A DNA stretch of 64,000 nucleotides from assembly GCF_016461785.1 (NCBI RefSeq), contig NZ_JAEMUH010000003.1, positions 124,001 through 188,000 of the forward strand, given 5' to 3'. Of the stretch, positions 27,853 to 39,165 are shown in pieces. How positions within the stretch are numbered: position 1 is the first letter of the stretch; each line of letters begins with the position of its first letter. Source of the DNA: Marinomonas ostreistagni. GTDB taxonomy: Bacteria > Pseudomonadota > Gammaproteobacteria > Pseudomonadales > Marinomonadaceae. The position numbers and the translations under genes were made by a program. The notes under the pieces were generated by a model. The model worked only from the letters and a program-made list of their open reading frames with translations, did not search any database and was not told where the DNA came from.

Positions 27853-28155
27853 CTAGCGAAGTAAGTTAGATAGTTTTGGGTTTGGCTCAAGCGCTGCGCG
27901 ATAGAAAAGAGCCACTTTACCAATAGTTTGAACAATCTGAGCTTTTAAAACTTTGCTCGTTTCTTCGACTAGCTCATAGCGCGCTTCACGATCTGTCACA
28001 CTGTAACGAACTTTGATTAGTTCGTGATCTTCAAGAGCTCGATCGATTTCAGTCAAAACCGATTCAGTTAAGCCATTACCTGCAACCGTTACCACTGGGT
28101 TAAGTGAGTGCCCGATGTTGCGGTATTGCTTTTTTTGTACGTTTGTCAAACTCAT
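27853..28155 (-). CDS. yhbY: Ribosome assembly RNA-binding protein YhbY
   Basis: A 100-residue CRS1-YhbY/KH-like protein that binds the pre-50S subunit. Typical features are the N-terminus LTNVQKKQYRNIGHSLNPVV and the GNGLTESVLTEIDRAL segment. It is transcribed away from ftsH, as in many gammaproteobacteria, where rlmE and ftsH lie on the other side. Confidence 0.92.
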   Translation of the reverse strand: MSLTNVQKKQYRNIGHSLNPVVTVAGNGLTESVLTEIDRALEDHELIKVRYSVTDREARYELVEETSKVLKAQIVQTIGKVALFYRAALEPNPKLSNLLR

Positions 28156-28264
28156 AATTAAAATTTCTCATCTTGGTTGATCCTCTCTATTGGAGGCTTC
28201 AGGAGTTAGGCGATATTATAACGGAATATCATTGCAATTAGGTACGATGAAAGCGTGCAAGAAT

Positions 28265-28712
28265 GTATGCAATGACTAAATTATACGTGGAACATTTCAG
28301 TTAGAGCTCTGTCCAACGATCTTGAGATCGGATTCTACAGTGATCGGATCTACCCGTTAAGACGTAGCATTTGATATATTAGTAGAAAAGTGGATCAAAC
28401 TAGGACGTAAAGTAAGATTTCTATAACGAAAAACTACTTACAGGTAATGGAAACATAGGGCTAGATCTTGTAATTTCAGAAGAGGCCCCAATAGTAATGG
28501 TAACAAATGTCTAAATTCGACATTTTACAAACCATTGAGTTAGCTTAGGTGGAGGCCTCTTAGAGGTGTTACGCCCTGAGAGATTTCCTGCTAAGGTTCA
28601 CACAGAATGAATCAAAACTGAAATCTAAAGCGATACGGAGTCAATTGACTTTGGTGTCACCCGTAAACCTTACGCTTTGATGTATTGGCGTTGAAGCAAC
28701 TACTAGGACGAC
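28265..28712 (+). pseudogene. rlmE: Decayed relic of rlmE (23S rRNA U2552 methyltransferase)
   Basis: The 616-base gap between yhbY and ftsH has no long open frame, yet pieces of RlmE can be read in order in shifting frames. ACATTTCAG (28292-28300) recalls EHFS. ATCAAACTAGGACGTAAAGT (28394-28413) recalls IKPGxKV. GGTAATGGAAACATAGGGCT (28443-28462) recalls GNGxxxGLDL. GTAATTTCAGAAGAGGCCCC (28470-28489) recalls VISDMAP, then GGTAACAAA. GAGGTGTTACGCCCTG (28564-28579) recalls EVLRPGG, with GATTTCCTGCTAA after it. CGTAAACCT (28662-28670) recalls RKP, and GCAACTACTAGG the C-terminus. Stops and indels are frequent. This is my manual alignment. Confidence 0.65.
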
Positions 28713-28777
28713 GAATTAAAGGTTATACGGCAGTGTTGTTGCAATACTTGGCTTTATAACCGTTAAGAGGTGTGCTC

Positions 28778-30766
28778 TTGAACGATATGCTTAAAAATAT
28801 TTTATTGTGGTTGGTGATCGCTGCGGTATTACTGACAGTGTTTAACAACTTTAATACCTCTGCGGATACTAACCGAATCTCTTATTCTGAATTTGTACAA
28901 GAGGTTCACGACGGACGTATCGCAAAAGTTGTGGTCGATGGTTACACCATCAGTGGTTCCCGAACCAGTGGCGATACGTTTGAAACTGTACGCCCAGCGG
29001 CAGCGGATCCTAAGATTATGGATGACTTGCTAAGCAACAATGTTGTCGTTGAAGGTCGTATGCCAGAGCAACAAAGTATCTGGACTCAGCTACTGGTTGC
29101 CAGTTTTCCAATTTTGCTGATACTAGCGATCTTTATTTTCTTTATGCGTCAGATGCAAGGCGGAGGCGGTGGCAAGGGCGGTCCAATGTCCTTTGGTAAA
29201 TCGAAAGCTCGCTTGTTACCTGAAGATCAAATTAAAACAACATTCGCTGATGTGGCAGGTTGTGATGAAGCCAAGGAAGACGTAGAGGAGCTAGTAGACT
29301 TCCTACGCGAGCCAGGTAAGTTTCAGCGTTTGGGTGGTAAAATTCCACGCGGTATCTTGATGTGTGGACCTCCAGGTACAGGTAAAACCTTGCTAGCCAA
29401 AGCCATTGCAGGTGAGGCTAAGGTGCCTTTCTTCACGATCTCTGGTTCTGATTTCGTTGAAATGTTTGTTGGTGTGGGTGCTTCTCGTGTACGTGATATG
29501 TTCGAGCAAGCGAAAAAACATGCCCCTTGTATCATCTTTATTGATGAGATCGATGCGGTAGGTCGTAACCGTGGCTCCGGTATGGGTGGTGGTAACGACG
29601 AGCGTGAGCAAACTCTAAACCAGTTGTTGGTTGAGATGGATGGCTTCGAAGGTAATGAAGGTATTATCGTTATTGCCGCAACGAACCGTCCCGACGTATT
29701 GGACCCAGCGTTGTTGCGTCCTGGTCGTTTTGACCGCCAAGTGACAGTGGGCTTGCCAGACATCCGTGGTCGTGAGCAGATTCTAAAAGTTCACCTGCGC
29801 AAAGTGCCTGTGGCTGACGATGTTGAGCCGAAGAATATTGCTCGTGGTACGCCAGGTTTCTCGGGTGCAGATCTTGCCAACTTAGTGAACGAAGCGGCGC
29901 TGTTTGCTGCGCGTTCGAACCGCCGTCTTGTTAACATGGAACTGCTTGAGCTTGCTAAGGATAAAATCCTAATGGGTGCTGAGCGTAAGTCCATGGTGAT
30001 GAAGGAAGAAGAGAAACGTAATACGGCTTATCACGAAGCAGGCCATGCCATTGTCGGTTACCTAATGCCAGAGCATGATCCTGTTTATAAAGTGACGATT
30101 ATTCCACGTGGTCGTGCTTTAGGTGTGACGATGTATTTGCCTGAAGAGGATAAATACAGCTTAAGTAAGCGCGGTCTTGAGTCACAAGTGTGTAGTTTGT
30201 ACGGTGGACGTATTGCTGAAGAGTTAATTCATGGCTTTGATGGGGTTTCCACTGGTGCATCAAATGATATCGAACGTGCGTCTAGCATTGCGCGTAGCAT
30301 GGTAACCAAATGGGGGCTTTCTGAAGAGCTTGGTGCTTTCGCTTATGAAGAGGAAGAGCAAGGTGGTTACCTAGGCGGTGGTACCGGTGCTAAAGCAAAC
30401 TACTTCTCACCAGAAACTGGTAAGAAGATTGATGCTGAAGTGCGTGACATCATTGATCGTTGTTACCAAAAAGCAACGGACATTCTGGTTGAAAACCGTT
30501 CTAAACTAGACATGATGGCTGAAGCGTTGATGGTGTATGAAACAATCGATGCTAAGCAAATTAAAGAAATCATGGATGGTAAGAAACCAAGCCCTCCAGC
30601 AGGTTGGTCTGATCCATCTGCGGGTGGAAACAGCTCAAATCCTGAGGCCGAAGAAGTGGCGCAAGCTACGAATGAACAGGCCTCTGGTTCAAATGACACC
30701 ATGACGGATTCTTCTGATACTTCAGAAGAGGCTCCTATCCCTCAAAAACCAACTGGCGAAGCGTAA
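28778..30766 (+). CDS. ftsH: ATP-dependent zinc metalloprotease FtsH
   Basis: A 662-residue inner-membrane AAA+ protease that degrades membrane proteins and short-lived regulators. The TTG at 28778 is chosen because AAGAGG lies 7 bases upstream and [19 protein letters not shown] fits the family; ATG 28787 and GTG 28772 are alternatives. There are two membrane segments (about 6-25 and 100-120). Walker A is GPPGTGKT, and the zinc site is HEAGH. The C-terminal tail is acidic and Ser/Thr-rich. It begins an operon with folP and glmM. Confidence 0.97.
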   Translation: MNDMLKNILLWLVIAAVLLTVFNNFNTSADTNRISYSEFVQEVHDGRIAKVVVDGYTISGSRTSGDTFETVRPAAADPKIMDDLLSNNVVVEGRMPEQQSIWTQLLVASFPILLILAIFIFFMRQMQGGGGGKGGPMSFGKSKARLLPEDQIKTTFADVAGCDEAKEDVEELVDFLREPGKFQRLGGKIPRGILMCGPPGTGKTLLAKAIAGEAKVPFFTISGSDFVEMFVGVGASRVRDMFEQAKKHAPCIIFIDEIDAVGRNRGSGMGGGNDEREQTLNQLLVEMDGFEGNEGIIVIAATNRPDVLDPALLRPGRFDRQVTVGLPDIRGREQILKVHLRKVPVADDVEPKNIARGTPGFSGADLANLVNEAALFAARSNRRLVNMELLELAKDKILMGAERKSMVMKEEEKRNTAYHEAGHAIVGYLMPEHDPVYKVTIIPRGRALGVTMYLPEEDKYSLSKRGLESQVCSLYGGRIAEELIHGFDGVSTGASNDIERASSIARSMVTKWGLSEELGAFAYEEEEQGGYLGGGTGAKANYFSPETGKKIDAEVRDIIDRCYQKATDILVENRSKLDMMAEALMVYETIDAKQIKEIMDGKKPSPPAGWSDPSAGGNSSNPEAEEVAQATNEQASGSNDTMTDSSDTSEEAPIPQKPTGEA

Positions 30767-30804
30767 GCTTCGTCAGTGTTGTTTTTCGGCTAAGTGATAC
30801 ATAC

Positions 30805-31644
30805 ATGTCAGTAATGGTTTTTGGCGATAAGTCCTTGGACTTATCGCTTCCTCGCGTTATGGGGATTCTAAACGTAACCCCAGATTCCTTTTCCGATGGT
30901 GGTAAGCACAACAGCTTTGATGCGGCAATGCGACAAGTTGAGTCCATGATTGCGGACGGTGCTGACTTTATTGATGTCGGGGGAGAGTCGACACGTCCTG
31001 GTGCGGCATTGGTGGGCGAACAGCAAGAGTTAGATCGAGTGCTGCCAGTGGTCGAGGCGATAAAAAAACGCTTTGATACCATCGTGTCGGTTGATACTAG
31101 TACGCCTGCCGTCATCACAGGGTCTGCAAGTCTAGGTGCCGGCTTTATCAATGATGTTCGAGCGTTAGAGCGTGATGGTGCACTTGAGGCCGCAGCGAAG
31201 ACGGGGTTGCCAGTTTGTTTGATGCACATGCGCGGTACACCTCAAAACATGCAGGACTCACCTGCTTACGAAGATCTGATTGAGGATGTTGAGCAATACC
31301 TATTGAGTAGAGTTGAGACATGTATTGCAGTAGGTATTGAAAAAGACCAGATTATTCTGGATCCAGGTATCGGTTTTGGTAAGACTCTCGTTCATAATAC
31401 GACCCTACTTAAGCATACTGAGCGTTTGTTGGCTTTAGGTCACGAAGTGTTGATTGGTGTGTCTAGAAAAACCATGATCGGGGACATCCTTGGTGTCCCT
31501 GTTTCCGAGCGTTTATATGGAACAATGGGGGCAAATGCTTCTACTTATCTTAAAGGCGCCCGCATTTTCCGTGTTCATGATGTTAAGCCTCATGTGGACA
31601 TGCTGAAGGTCATGCATCAGATTGAAGAGAGTCGTAATGCGTAA
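30805..31644 (+). CDS. folP: Dihydropteroate synthase
   Basis: A 279-residue cytoplasmic TIM-barrel enzyme that joins p-aminobenzoate to dihydropterin pyrophosphate in folate synthesis and is the target of sulfonamides. Signature motifs are [26 protein letters not shown] and DPGIGFGKT. It overlaps glmM by 8 bases. Confidence 0.96.
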   Translation: MSVMVFGDKSLDLSLPRVMGILNVTPDSFSDGGKHNSFDAAMRQVESMIADGADFIDVGGESTRPGAALVGEQQELDRVLPVVEAIKKRFDTIVSVDTSTPAVITGSASLGAGFINDVRALERDGALEAAAKTGLPVCLMHMRGTPQNMQDSPAYEDLIEDVEQYLLSRVETCIAVGIEKDQIILDPGIGFGKTLVHNTTLLKHTERLLALGHEVLIGVSRKTMIGDILGVPVSERLYGTMGANASTYLKGARIFRVHDVKPHVDMLKVMHQIEESRNA

Positions 31645-32995
31645 ATATTTTGGTACTGATGGTATTCGTGGTGAAGTCGGTAAGGGACCGATTACACCGG
31701 AATTTATGTTAAAGCTTGGTTGGGCGGCTGGCCAAGTTTTTAAAGAGCATGATAAGAAAATTCTTATAGGTAAAGATACGCGTATATCTGGCTATATGTT
31801 TGAGTCAGCGTTGGAGTCAGGAATTGTTGCTGCGGGTGCTGATGTGCGTTTGGTTGGACCAATGCCGACCCCTGCCATTGCATATTTAACGCGAACTTTC
31901 CGTGCTAGCGCGGGGATTGTAATCAGTGCTTCCCATAACCCTTATACAGATAACGGTATTAAATTCTTTTCAGCTCAAGGCGGTAAATTATCGGACGAGT
32001 TAGAAGAGAAAATTGAGTACTACTTGGATCAGCCAATGCAAGTTGTAGACTCCAGTTTAATCGGTCGTGCAAAGCGTATTGATGATGCGGCAGGTCGATA
32101 CATTGAGTATTGTAAAGGTACTTTCCCAATAGGCTTACAACTCTCTGGTTTGAAAATTGTCGTTGACTGTGCCGATGGTGCGACGTATCACGTAGCGCCA
32201 CGCGTGTTTTCTGAATTGGGTGCGGAAGTCATTCCAATTGGAGTGAACCCCGATGGTTTGAATATCAATGAAGACAGCGGTGCGACCAAGCCTGAGTTAT
32301 TACGCAAAAATGTATTAGCAGAAGAAGCCGATATCGGTATTGCTCTAGATGGTGATGGTGATCGTCTGATCCTAGTAGATCGTTTTGGTAAAGTATGTGA
32401 TGGCGACGATGTACTGTACATCATTGCTAACCATTTGATGGATACTGGACGCTTTAATGGTGGTGTTGTTGGGACACTGATGAGTAACTTCGGCCTAGAG
32501 TTAGCTTTTTCTGAAAACGGTATCGGTTTCAGTCGTGCTAAAGTTGGTGATCGATACGTTAATGAGAAGTTGATTCATCATGGTTGGGTGTTAGGTGGAG
32601 AGCCATCTGGTCACATAGTGTGTCGCGACATCACGACAACAGGAGACGGTATCATTGCGGCATTACAAGTGCTGCGTGCAATGGTTGAGGAAGAAAAGGC
32701 GCTACATGAATTGCTTGAGGGGTTAATTAAATTTCCTCAAAAGCTGAAAAATGTTCGTGTAGCAGCACGCTTTGCGCCTGCTGAAGAGCCTGCGTTGCAA
32801 AAAGCCATTGCGATGGCCAATGAAAAGCTAAATGGTCTGGGGCGTGTTCTGTTAAGAGCATCGGGTACGGAGCCATTGATTCGCGTCATGGTTGAAGGTC
32901 GCGATCAAGAAATGGTGGATGAATTAGTCGATTATTTAGCGGCTGAAGTCGAACAAGTTGCAAAAGAGAAGAATGGGCAATTCGCTGATTCTTAA
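31637..32995 (+). CDS. glmM: Phosphoglucosamine mutase
   Basis: A 452-residue enzyme converting glucosamine-6-phosphate to glucosamine-1-phosphate for UDP-GlcNAc. The ATG at 31637 gives [15 protein letters not shown], the usual start, and overlaps folP. The phosphorylated serine is in ISASHNP (Ser99). DGDGDR binds the metal, GEPSGH binds the sugar and [11 protein letters not shown] the phosphate. Confidence 0.97.
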   Translation: MRKYFGTDGIRGEVGKGPITPEFMLKLGWAAGQVFKEHDKKILIGKDTRISGYMFESALESGIVAAGADVRLVGPMPTPAIAYLTRTFRASAGIVISASHNPYTDNGIKFFSAQGGKLSDELEEKIEYYLDQPMQVVDSSLIGRAKRIDDAAGRYIEYCKGTFPIGLQLSGLKIVVDCADGATYHVAPRVFSELGAEVIPIGVNPDGLNINEDSGATKPELLRKNVLAEEADIGIALDGDGDRLILVDRFGKVCDGDDVLYIIANHLMDTGRFNGGVVGTLMSNFGLELAFSENGIGFSRAKVGDRYVNEKLIHHGWVLGGEPSGHIVCRDITTTGDGIIAALQVLRAMVEEEKALHELLEGLIKFPQKLKNVRVAARFAPAEEPALQKAIAMANEKLNGLGRVLLRASGTEPLIRVMVEGRDQEMVDELVDYLAAEVEQVAKEKNGQFADS

Positions 32996-33017
32996 ATTAA
33001 AAACAGGAAATAGCGCT

Positions 33018-33046
33018 TGATCTAGTATAGACAATTCCCTAGAATA
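33018..33046 (+). promoter_or_regulatory. Sigma-70-type promoter of tpiA-secG
   Basis: TTGATC (33018-33023) and TAGAAT (33041-33046) are separated by 17 bases, close to the consensus, and lie 27 bases before the tpiA start in the only spacer of this block. Confidence 0.6.
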
Positions 33047-33072
33047 AGCGCCTCTAAATCGAGGGTATCGTT

Positions 33073-33816
33073 ATGGCACGTCGCAAGATAGTCGCAGGTA
33101 ACTGGAAAATGAATGGCTCAGTAGAGTCGGTTGTTGAACTGGTTAAAGGTTTAGAAGCCTACGATACCGTTGATGTGATAGTTGCTCCTACATTTGTGTA
33201 TTTGCCTATTATTTCTGAAACCCTCAAGAATTCAGAGATTAAGTTAGCAGCACAAACCGTGTCGGAGTTCGCTTCGGGTGCCTACACGGGTGAAGTAAGT
33301 CTATCGATGTTAAAAGACTTTGCTGTATCTCATGTGATTTTGGGGCATTCAGAGCGACGTTCTCTATTTTTAGAAACGGATGCACAAGTAGCTGAGAAAG
33401 TTTTAATGACGCTTGATGCAGGGCTAACACCCATTTTATGTGTAGGTGAAACGCTTGAGCAGCGTGAAGCTGGCACAACGCTTGAGGTATGTAATGCCCA
33501 AGTGAATGCTGTACTTGAAAAAGTCGGTGTTGAATTGTTTGAAAAAGTTGTAATTGCCTACGAGCCTGTTTGGGCTATCGGTACAGGTAAGTCAGCAACT
33601 TCAGAACAAGCTCAAGAAGTACATAAAGGTATTCGAAATAATATTGCCGAAAAATCCATAGAGATTGCACAGAGTGTAGCCATTCTTTATGGCGGCAGTG
33701 TTAAGGCATCTAACAGTGCCGAGCTTTTTGCTCAGCCTGACATTGATGGCGCCTTGGTAGGTGGTGCATCGTTGGATGCTAAAGAATTTAATTCGATCAT
33801 AGAGTCTGCGAAGTAA
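33073..33816 (+). CDS. tpiA: Triosephosphate isomerase
   Basis: A 247-residue glycolytic enzyme interconverting dihydroxyacetone phosphate and glyceraldehyde-3-phosphate. The catalytic Lys lies in GNWKMNG, His in GHSERR and Glu in AYEPVWAIGTG; YGGSVKASN closes the phosphate site. It is 5 bases before secG. Confidence 0.97.
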   Translation: MARRKIVAGNWKMNGSVESVVELVKGLEAYDTVDVIVAPTFVYLPIISETLKNSEIKLAAQTVSEFASGAYTGEVSLSMLKDFAVSHVILGHSERRSLFLETDAQVAEKVLMTLDAGLTPILCVGETLEQREAGTTLEVCNAQVNAVLEKVGVELFEKVVIAYEPVWAIGTGKSATSEQAQEVHKGIRNNIAEKSIEIAQSVAILYGGSVKASNSAELFAQPDIDGALVGGASLDAKEFNSIIESAK

Positions 33817-33821
33817 ATAAA

Positions 33822-34184
33822 ATGGAAGCTTTAGTTTTAGTTGTTCATGTATTAGCAGCTGTTGCGATCATCGGGTTGGTGTTAATACAGCAAGGTAAAG
33901 GTGCTGATGCAGGTGCTTCCTTTGGTGGTGGTGCGTCGCAAACAGTTTTTGGTAGCCAAGGTGGCGGTAGCTTTTTTGGTAAATTAACAGCTGTTTTTGC
34001 ATTGGTATTCTTTTTGACGAGCTTTGGTCTAGCATTTTTTGCTAGCGAGCAAGCCAAAACAGTGAATGGCGGTTTGGAATTCGTGCCAAACGCTTCACAA
34101 GTTGAAGAAACTGTGGAAATGCCAGCTTTGGATACAGAAGCTGAACAGTCTACAGCGAATCAGGATATTCCTTCTGTAGATTAA
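33822..34184 (+). CDS. secG: Preprotein translocase subunit SecG
   Basis: A 120-residue inner-membrane protein with two hydrophobic segments (about 1-19 and 52-74) flanking the conserved LIQQGKGADAGASFGGGAS and FGSQGGGSFF region. It assists SecYE during protein export. The tpiA-secG-tRNA-Leu order is common in gammaproteobacteria. Confidence 0.95.
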   Translation: MEALVLVVHVLAAVAIIGLVLIQQGKGADAGASFGGGASQTVFGSQGGGSFFGKLTAVFALVFFLTSFGLAFFASEQAKTVNGGLEFVPNASQVEETVEMPALDTEAEQSTANQDIPSVD

Positions 34185-34203
34185 TTTCTACATCTAGAAA
34201 TTT

Positions 34204-34289
34204 GCCGATGTGGTGGAATTGGTAGACACGCCATCTTGAGGGGGTGGTGGCCTACGGCTGTGCCGGTTCGAGTCCGGCCATCGGCACCA
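34204..34289 (+). tRNA. tRNA-Leu (anticodon GAG)
   Basis: An 86-base tRNA with acceptor stem GCCGATG (34204-34210) paired with CATCGGC (34279-34285), followed by encoded ACCA. The anticodon GAG is at 34238-34240. The long variable arm and GGTTCGAGTCC T-loop fit a leucine tRNA. Confidence 0.95.
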
Positions 34290-34334
34290 TTCTTGAGATG
34301 GGCGCGTTGTTGTAGTAGAATGTGCCCACGTTGA

Positions 34335-34411
<77 letters not shown>

Positions 34412-34477
34412 ACCTAATCTCATTCATTGCTTATAGGGATGAGATTGAGGTCTGAAAAGATCTTTGAGTTTGGATGG

Positions 34478-34496
34478 CCCCTTTATGGGGTTTTTT
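34478..34496 (+). terminator. Rho-independent terminator after tRNA-fMet
   Basis: CCCC (34478-34481) pairs with GGGG (34487-34490) and is followed by TTTTTT. It is the first of two in the leader of rimP. Confidence 0.75.
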
Positions 34497-34518
34497 GCTA
34501 TCTGAACTCCAGTTAAAT

Positions 34519-34538
34519 GGGCCTAGAGCCCGTTTTTT
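34519..34538 (+). terminator. Second terminator or attenuator before rimP
   Basis: GGGC (34519-34522) pairs with GCCC (34528-34531) and is followed by GTTTTTT, 29 bases before the rimP start. The tandem arrangement suggests attenuation of the nusA operon. Confidence 0.65.
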
Positions 34539-34566
34539 GTTTCTACGCTTTTATCGGAGAAGTCAT

Positions 34567-35028
34567 TTGTCTACTAAGTTTACACAACTAGAAGAGCTTA
34601 TCAGGCCTGTAGTAGAAGGTTTGGGCTTTGAATTTTGGGGGCTTGAATATCTCTCTCTTGGCAAGGACTCTGTTCTACGTGTGTTTATTGAAACAGACGC
34701 CGAGAAAGGTATTGATGTAGAAGATTGTGCATCGGTGAGTCGCCAAGTTAGTGCGATCATGGATGTCGAAGACCCTATTTCTGGTGAATATAACCTTGAA
34801 GTATCATCTCCTGGTTTAGATCGCCCATTATTTGAACTCAGCCAGTACCAGCGCTTTATGGGCTCGGTTGTGTCATTACGCTTACGAGTGCCGTTTGATG
34901 GGCGCCGTAAATTTAAAGGTCAGCTCACCGGCATTGAAGGTGATGAAGTGGTGCTGCTCGTAGACAACGAAGAGTACTTGCTGCCAATCGAGTTGATTGA
35001 AAAAGCAAACATTGTTCCTCAGTTTTAA
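34567..35028 (+). CDS. rimP: Ribosome maturation factor RimP
   Basis: A 153-residue protein needed for 30S assembly. The TTG at 34567 has GGAGAAG 5 bases upstream and gives [19 protein letters not shown] after the start, the usual N-terminus. The motif [11 protein letters not shown] is diagnostic. A longer reading from 34474 would run through the terminators and is rejected. Confidence 0.93.
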   Translation: MSTKFTQLEELIRPVVEGLGFEFWGLEYLSLGKDSVLRVFIETDAEKGIDVEDCASVSRQVSAIMDVEDPISGEYNLEVSSPGLDRPLFELSQYQRFMGSVVSLRLRVPFDGRRKFKGQLTGIEGDEVVLLVDNEEYLLPIELIEKANIVPQF

Positions 35029-35058
35029 TTTATTCAACCTTTGAGAGAGGCTAAAAGG

Positions 35059-36549
35059 ATGAGCAAAGAGATTCTTTTGGTAGTAGAAGCGGTATCCAAC
35101 GAAAAAGATGTACCTAAACAGGTGATCTTTGAGGCCGTAGAAACTGCATTAGCGAGCGCTGCAAAACGTCGTTTTGAAGGCGAAGTCAAAGTACGTGTGT
35201 CGATTGACCAGCGTACAGGTGATTACAAAACATTCCGTCAGTGGGACATCGTTGCCGATGAAGACTACTCTGCTCCAGATTCTGAACTAACAACAGATGA
35301 CATGGAAGAGATGGGTCTTGCATTAGGTGCCGGTGAAATCTTCGAGGAAGAAATTGAATCAGAAGAATTCGGCCGTATTGCCGCGCAAACAGCGAAACAA
35401 GTAATCGTGCAAAAAGTACGTGAAGCTGAGCGCGCGAAAATGGTGGCTCAATACAGCGATAAAGTAGGCAAGCTGGTTCACGGTCAAGTGAAGAAAGTAA
35501 CCCGCGACAGCCTAATCATCGATTTAGGTGAAAACGCTGAAGCATCTTTGCCAAAAGATGCTCTAATCAACCGCGAAACGTTCCGTCTTAATGATCGTAT
35601 TCGTGCATTGCTGCAAGAAATTCGTGAAGACAACCGTGGTTCACAGTTGGTGCTATCGCGTACTTCTCCCGAGTTCATGGTGGAGTTGTTCCGTCTTGAA
35701 GTGCCTGAAATTGCTGAAGAAGTGATCGAAATCCGTGGCGCAGCACGTGATCCAGGTCTACGTGCGAAAATCGCTGTAAAAACAAGCGATCGCCGTATTG
35801 ATCCTATTGGTGCTTGTGTTGGTATGCGTGGTGCACGCGTTCAAGCGGTTTCAAATGAAATGAATGGTGAGCGTGTTGATATCGTGCTTTGGGACGACAA
35901 CCCAGCACAACTGGTAATCAATGCCATGGCACCAGCAGAAGTTGACTCAATCGTTATTGATGAAGACTCTCACTCAATGGATGTTGCAGTGAAGAGCGAT
36001 AATCTTGCTCAAGCGATTGGTCGTAATGGTCAAAACGTTCGTCTTGCATCAGCGTTAACTGGCTGGACACTGAATGTTATGACTGCTGAAGATGCTCAAG
36101 CGAAGCAACAAGAAGAGTCTCAGAAACTGATTGACTTGTTTGTTACAGCTTTGGACATCGACGATGACCTAGCGATTCAGCTAGTAGAAGAAGGCTTTGC
36201 AACCATTGAAGAAGTTGCATACGTGCCAATGGAAGAAATGTTAGACATCGACGGATTTGATGAAGATTTAGTAAACGAATTACGTACACGTGCTAAAGAA
36301 GCGTTATTGAACCAAGCATTGCAAGCGGAAGAGCAACTTGAAAGTGCGAAACCAGCGCAAGACTTGCTAGAAATGGAAGGTATGGATAATCACCTAGCCT
36401 TGGTTCTGGCGTCGAAAGGCGTTATTACGATGGAAGACTTGGCAGAGCAATCAGTTGATGAATTACTTGAGATTGATGAAATGGATGAAGAGCGTGCCGC
36501 AGCATTAATTTTGACCGCGCGTGCACCATGGTTTGCTGAATCTGAATAA
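35059..36549 (+). CDS. nusA: Transcription termination/antitermination factor NusA
   Basis: A 496-residue RNA polymerase-binding protein acting in pausing, termination and antitermination. The ATG at 35059 gives [20 protein letters not shown], the standard start. An N-terminal domain, S1 domain ([20 protein letters not shown]), two KH domains ([25 protein letters not shown]) and two acidic C-terminal repeats ([28 protein letters not shown]) are visible. Confidence 0.97.
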   Translation: MSKEILLVVEAVSNEKDVPKQVIFEAVETALASAAKRRFEGEVKVRVSIDQRTGDYKTFRQWDIVADEDYSAPDSELTTDDMEEMGLALGAGEIFEEEIESEEFGRIAAQTAKQVIVQKVREAERAKMVAQYSDKVGKLVHGQVKKVTRDSLIIDLGENAEASLPKDALINRETFRLNDRIRALLQEIREDNRGSQLVLSRTSPEFMVELFRLEVPEIAEEVIEIRGAARDPGLRAKIAVKTSDRRIDPIGACVGMRGARVQAVSNEMNGERVDIVLWDDNPAQLVINAMAPAEVDSIVIDEDSHSMDVAVKSDNLAQAIGRNGQNVRLASALTGWTLNVMTAEDAQAKQQEESQKLIDLFVTALDIDDDLAIQLVEEGFATIEEVAYVPMEEMLDIDGFDEDLVNELRTRAKEALLNQALQAEEQLESAKPAQDLLEMEGMDNHLALVLASKGVITMEDLAEQSVDELLEIDEMDEERAAALILTARAPWFAESE

Positions 36550-36574
36550 AATCTGAGTAAAAAGGGGGAACTTA

Positions 36575-39151
36575 ATGACAGTTCAAACCGTTAAGATATT
36601 ATCTGAACTGGTTAATACACCAGTCGAGAAACTATTAACTCAGATGAAAGATGCTGGTCTACCACATAAGAGTGCTGACCAAGAAGTATCTGATGTTGAG
36701 AAACAAATACTGTTAAACTACCTTAAGCGTCAACATGGTGAAGTGGGTGAAGACGAGGGTGAAAAGCGAATCACTCTTCAACGTCGTACTAAAAGCACAC
36801 TATCAGCGGGCGCAGGCAACAAAACAGTAAATGTTGCAGTTAAGAAAAAACGCACATACGTACAACGCACAGATGCCAACGAAGAGCTAAAACGCCAACA
36901 AGAATTGTTAGCAGAACAGCGCGCGGCAGAAGAGCAAGCACGTATTGAGGCTGAAAAAGCTCGCGAAGAAGCGGCAAAAATTGAAGCCGAACAGGCAGCG
37001 AAAGCGAAAGCTGAAGCTGAAGAAAAAGCTCGCAAAGAGGCTGAACGTCAACAGCAAGAACGTAAAGCAGCGGAACGAGCGGCACAGCAAACGGAGCCAA
37101 ACGACTCCGATATGGGAGCGGATAAACTCGTGGAAAATTCGAAAGAGACCAAAACCAATCGTAAGGTTTCTCCAGCAGCTGGTGAAGGCAAATCAAACGG
37201 CCCTGCACCGAAAGGTAAAAAAGCTGCACCAAAGCATAACGATCGTAAAGATGACAAACCACGTGGTCGAGCAGACCAGAAGCGTGGTGGCCGTATCTCG
37301 GTAAACGACGATGATGAGTTCTCTCGTCGCGGTGGTAAGCGCAAGCTTAAGAAACCTACTAAACAAGAACATGGCTTCCAGAAGCCAACAGCTCCGATCA
37401 TTCATGAAGTAGCACTGCCTGAAAGTATCACGGTTGCAGACTTGGCTGAAAAAATGGCCATTAAAGCTGCAGAAGTGATCAAGGTGATGTTTAAGATGGG
37501 CGCAATGGCGACTATCAACCAAACGATTGACCGTGATACTGCTACGCTTGTAGTAGAAGAAATGGGCCATAAAGTTAAGTACATCGATGAAAACGCCCTT
37601 GAAAACGACATGATCGACGCGATCGATTACGAAGGTGAAGCGATCAAGCGTGCACCGGTTGTAACGGTAATGGGTCATGTTGACCACGGTAAAACATCGC
37701 TACTTGACTACATTCGTACAACTCGCGTTGCCGCTGGCGAATCTGGTGGTATCACACAGCACATCGGTGCCTACCATGTAGAAACTGACCACGGTATGGT
37801 TAGCTTCTTGGATACACCTGGACACGCGGCGTTTACATCGATGCGTGCTCGTGGTGCGCAAGCGACTGATATCGTAATCCTAGTTTGTGCGGCAGATGAC
37901 GGTGTAATGCCTCAAACAATTGAAGCAGTTCAGCACGCTCGTGCAGCGGGCGTACCAATTGTTGTTGCCATGACTAAGATCGATAAAGAAGCAGCTGACA
38001 TCGATAAAGTTAAAAATGAACTAGTAGCGCAAGAAGTGGTACCTGAAGAATGGGGCGGTGACGTTCAATTCGTAGGTGTATCGGCTAAGTCTGGTGAAGG
38101 TATCGATGAGCTACTAGAAGCGGTTCTACTGCAAGCAGAAGTACTTGAGCTAACAGCAGTACCAAGTGCGCCGGGTAAAGGTGTGGTCGTTGAATCTCGT
38201 CTAGATCGTGGTCGTGGTTCGGTTGCAACCGTTCTAGTACAGAACGGTACACTGAAGAAAGGTGATATCGTACTGGCTGGCCTACAAATGGGTCGTGTGC
38301 GTGCGTTGCTTGATGAAAACGGTAAGGCAGTTAACGAAGCAGGTCCATCTATCCCTGTTGAGATCTTAGGTCTTGATGGTACGCCAGAAGCGGGTGAAGA
38401 GTTCATCGTTGTCGCTGATGAGCGTAAAGCGCGTGAAGTTGCTAACTTCCGTCAGGGTAAATACCGTGAAGTTCGTTTTGCTCGTCAACACTCAGCGAAG
38501 CTTGAAAACTTATTCTCTGGCATGGGCCAAGAAGAAGTTGGCACGCTGAACATCGTACTGAAAGCAGACGTTCGTGGTTCTTTGGAAGCCTTGATCAAGT
38601 CTTTGACAGACCTAAGTACTGAGGAAGTAAAAGTGAACGTGGTATCGAGCGGTGTTGGTGGTATCACTGAGACTGATGCGACGCTAGCGCTTGCTTCGAA
38701 TGCGGTAATCTTTGGTTTCAACGTTCGTGCAGACAGTTCAGCGAAACAGTTCATCGAGCGTGAAAGCGTTGATCTACGCTACTACAGCGTCATCTACAAC
38801 ATCATCGACGATGTGAAGCAAGCCCTATCAGGCATGTTGACGCCAGATCTACGTGAAGAAATCGTCGGTACGGCTGAAGTACGTGATGTGTTCCGTTCAC
38901 CTAAGTTCGGTCTGGTTGCTGGTTGTATGGTGCTTGAAGGTACGGTTTACCGTAATGAGAAGATCCGTGTCCTACGTGACAACGTGGTTATCTTCGAAGG
39001 TGAACTAGAATCTCTACGTCGCTTTAAAGACGCTGTGAACGAAGTCCGTCAAGGTATGGAATGTGGTATCGGCGTTAAGAACTACAACGACGTGAAAGAA
39101 GGCGATAAGATCGAGGTCTTCAAGACTATCGAAGTCGCTCGTACACTTTAA
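36575..39151 (+). CDS. infB: Translation initiation factor IF-2
   Basis: An 858-residue GTPase that brings fMet-tRNA to the 30S subunit. It has an N-terminal IF2_N domain, a long Ala/Glu/Lys-rich coiled-coil linker (about 95-175), a basic linker, a second IF2_N region near 285, and the G domain with [23 protein letters not shown] and TKIDKE. The C-terminal domains end in IEVARTL. A GGGGGAA ribosome-binding site precedes the ATG. Confidence 0.97.
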   Translation: MTVQTVKILSELVNTPVEKLLTQMKDAGLPHKSADQEVSDVEKQILLNYLKRQHGEVGEDEGEKRITLQRRTKSTLSAGAGNKTVNVAVKKKRTYVQRTDANEELKRQQELLAEQRAAEEQARIEAEKAREEAAKIEAEQAAKAKAEAEEKARKEAERQQQERKAAERAAQQTEPNDSDMGADKLVENSKETKTNRKVSPAAGEGKSNGPAPKGKKAAPKHNDRKDDKPRGRADQKRGGRISVNDDDEFSRRGGKRKLKKPTKQEHGFQKPTAPIIHEVALPESITVADLAEKMAIKAAEVIKVMFKMGAMATINQTIDRDTATLVVEEMGHKVKYIDENALENDMIDAIDYEGEAIKRAPVVTVMGHVDHGKTSLLDYIRTTRVAAGESGGITQHIGAYHVETDHGMVSFLDTPGHAAFTSMRARGAQATDIVILVCAADDGVMPQTIEAVQHARAAGVPIVVAMTKIDKEAADIDKVKNELVAQEVVPEEWGGDVQFVGVSAKSGEGIDELLEAVLLQAEVLELTAVPSAPGKGVVVESRLDRGRGSVATVLVQNGTLKKGDIVLAGLQMGRVRALLDENGKAVNEAGPSIPVEILGLDGTPEAGEEFIVVADERKAREVANFRQGKYREVRFARQHSAKLENLFSGMGQEEVGTLNIVLKADVRGSLEALIKSLTDLSTEEVKVNVVSSGVGGITETDATLALASNAVIFGFNVRADSSAKQFIERESVDLRYYSVIYNIIDDVKQALSGMLTPDLREEIVGTAEVRDVFRSPKFGLVAGCMVLEGTVYRNEKIRVLRDNVVIFEGELESLRRFKDAVNEVRQGMECGIGVKNYNDVKEGDKIEVFKTIEVARTL

Positions 39152-39165
39152 TATAGGGCAGCAAG

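Noticed and set aside
34474..34566. Longer rimP starting at 34474
   Set aside because: It would cross two intrinsic terminators; the TTG at 34567 has a proper ribosome-binding site and the family N-terminus.
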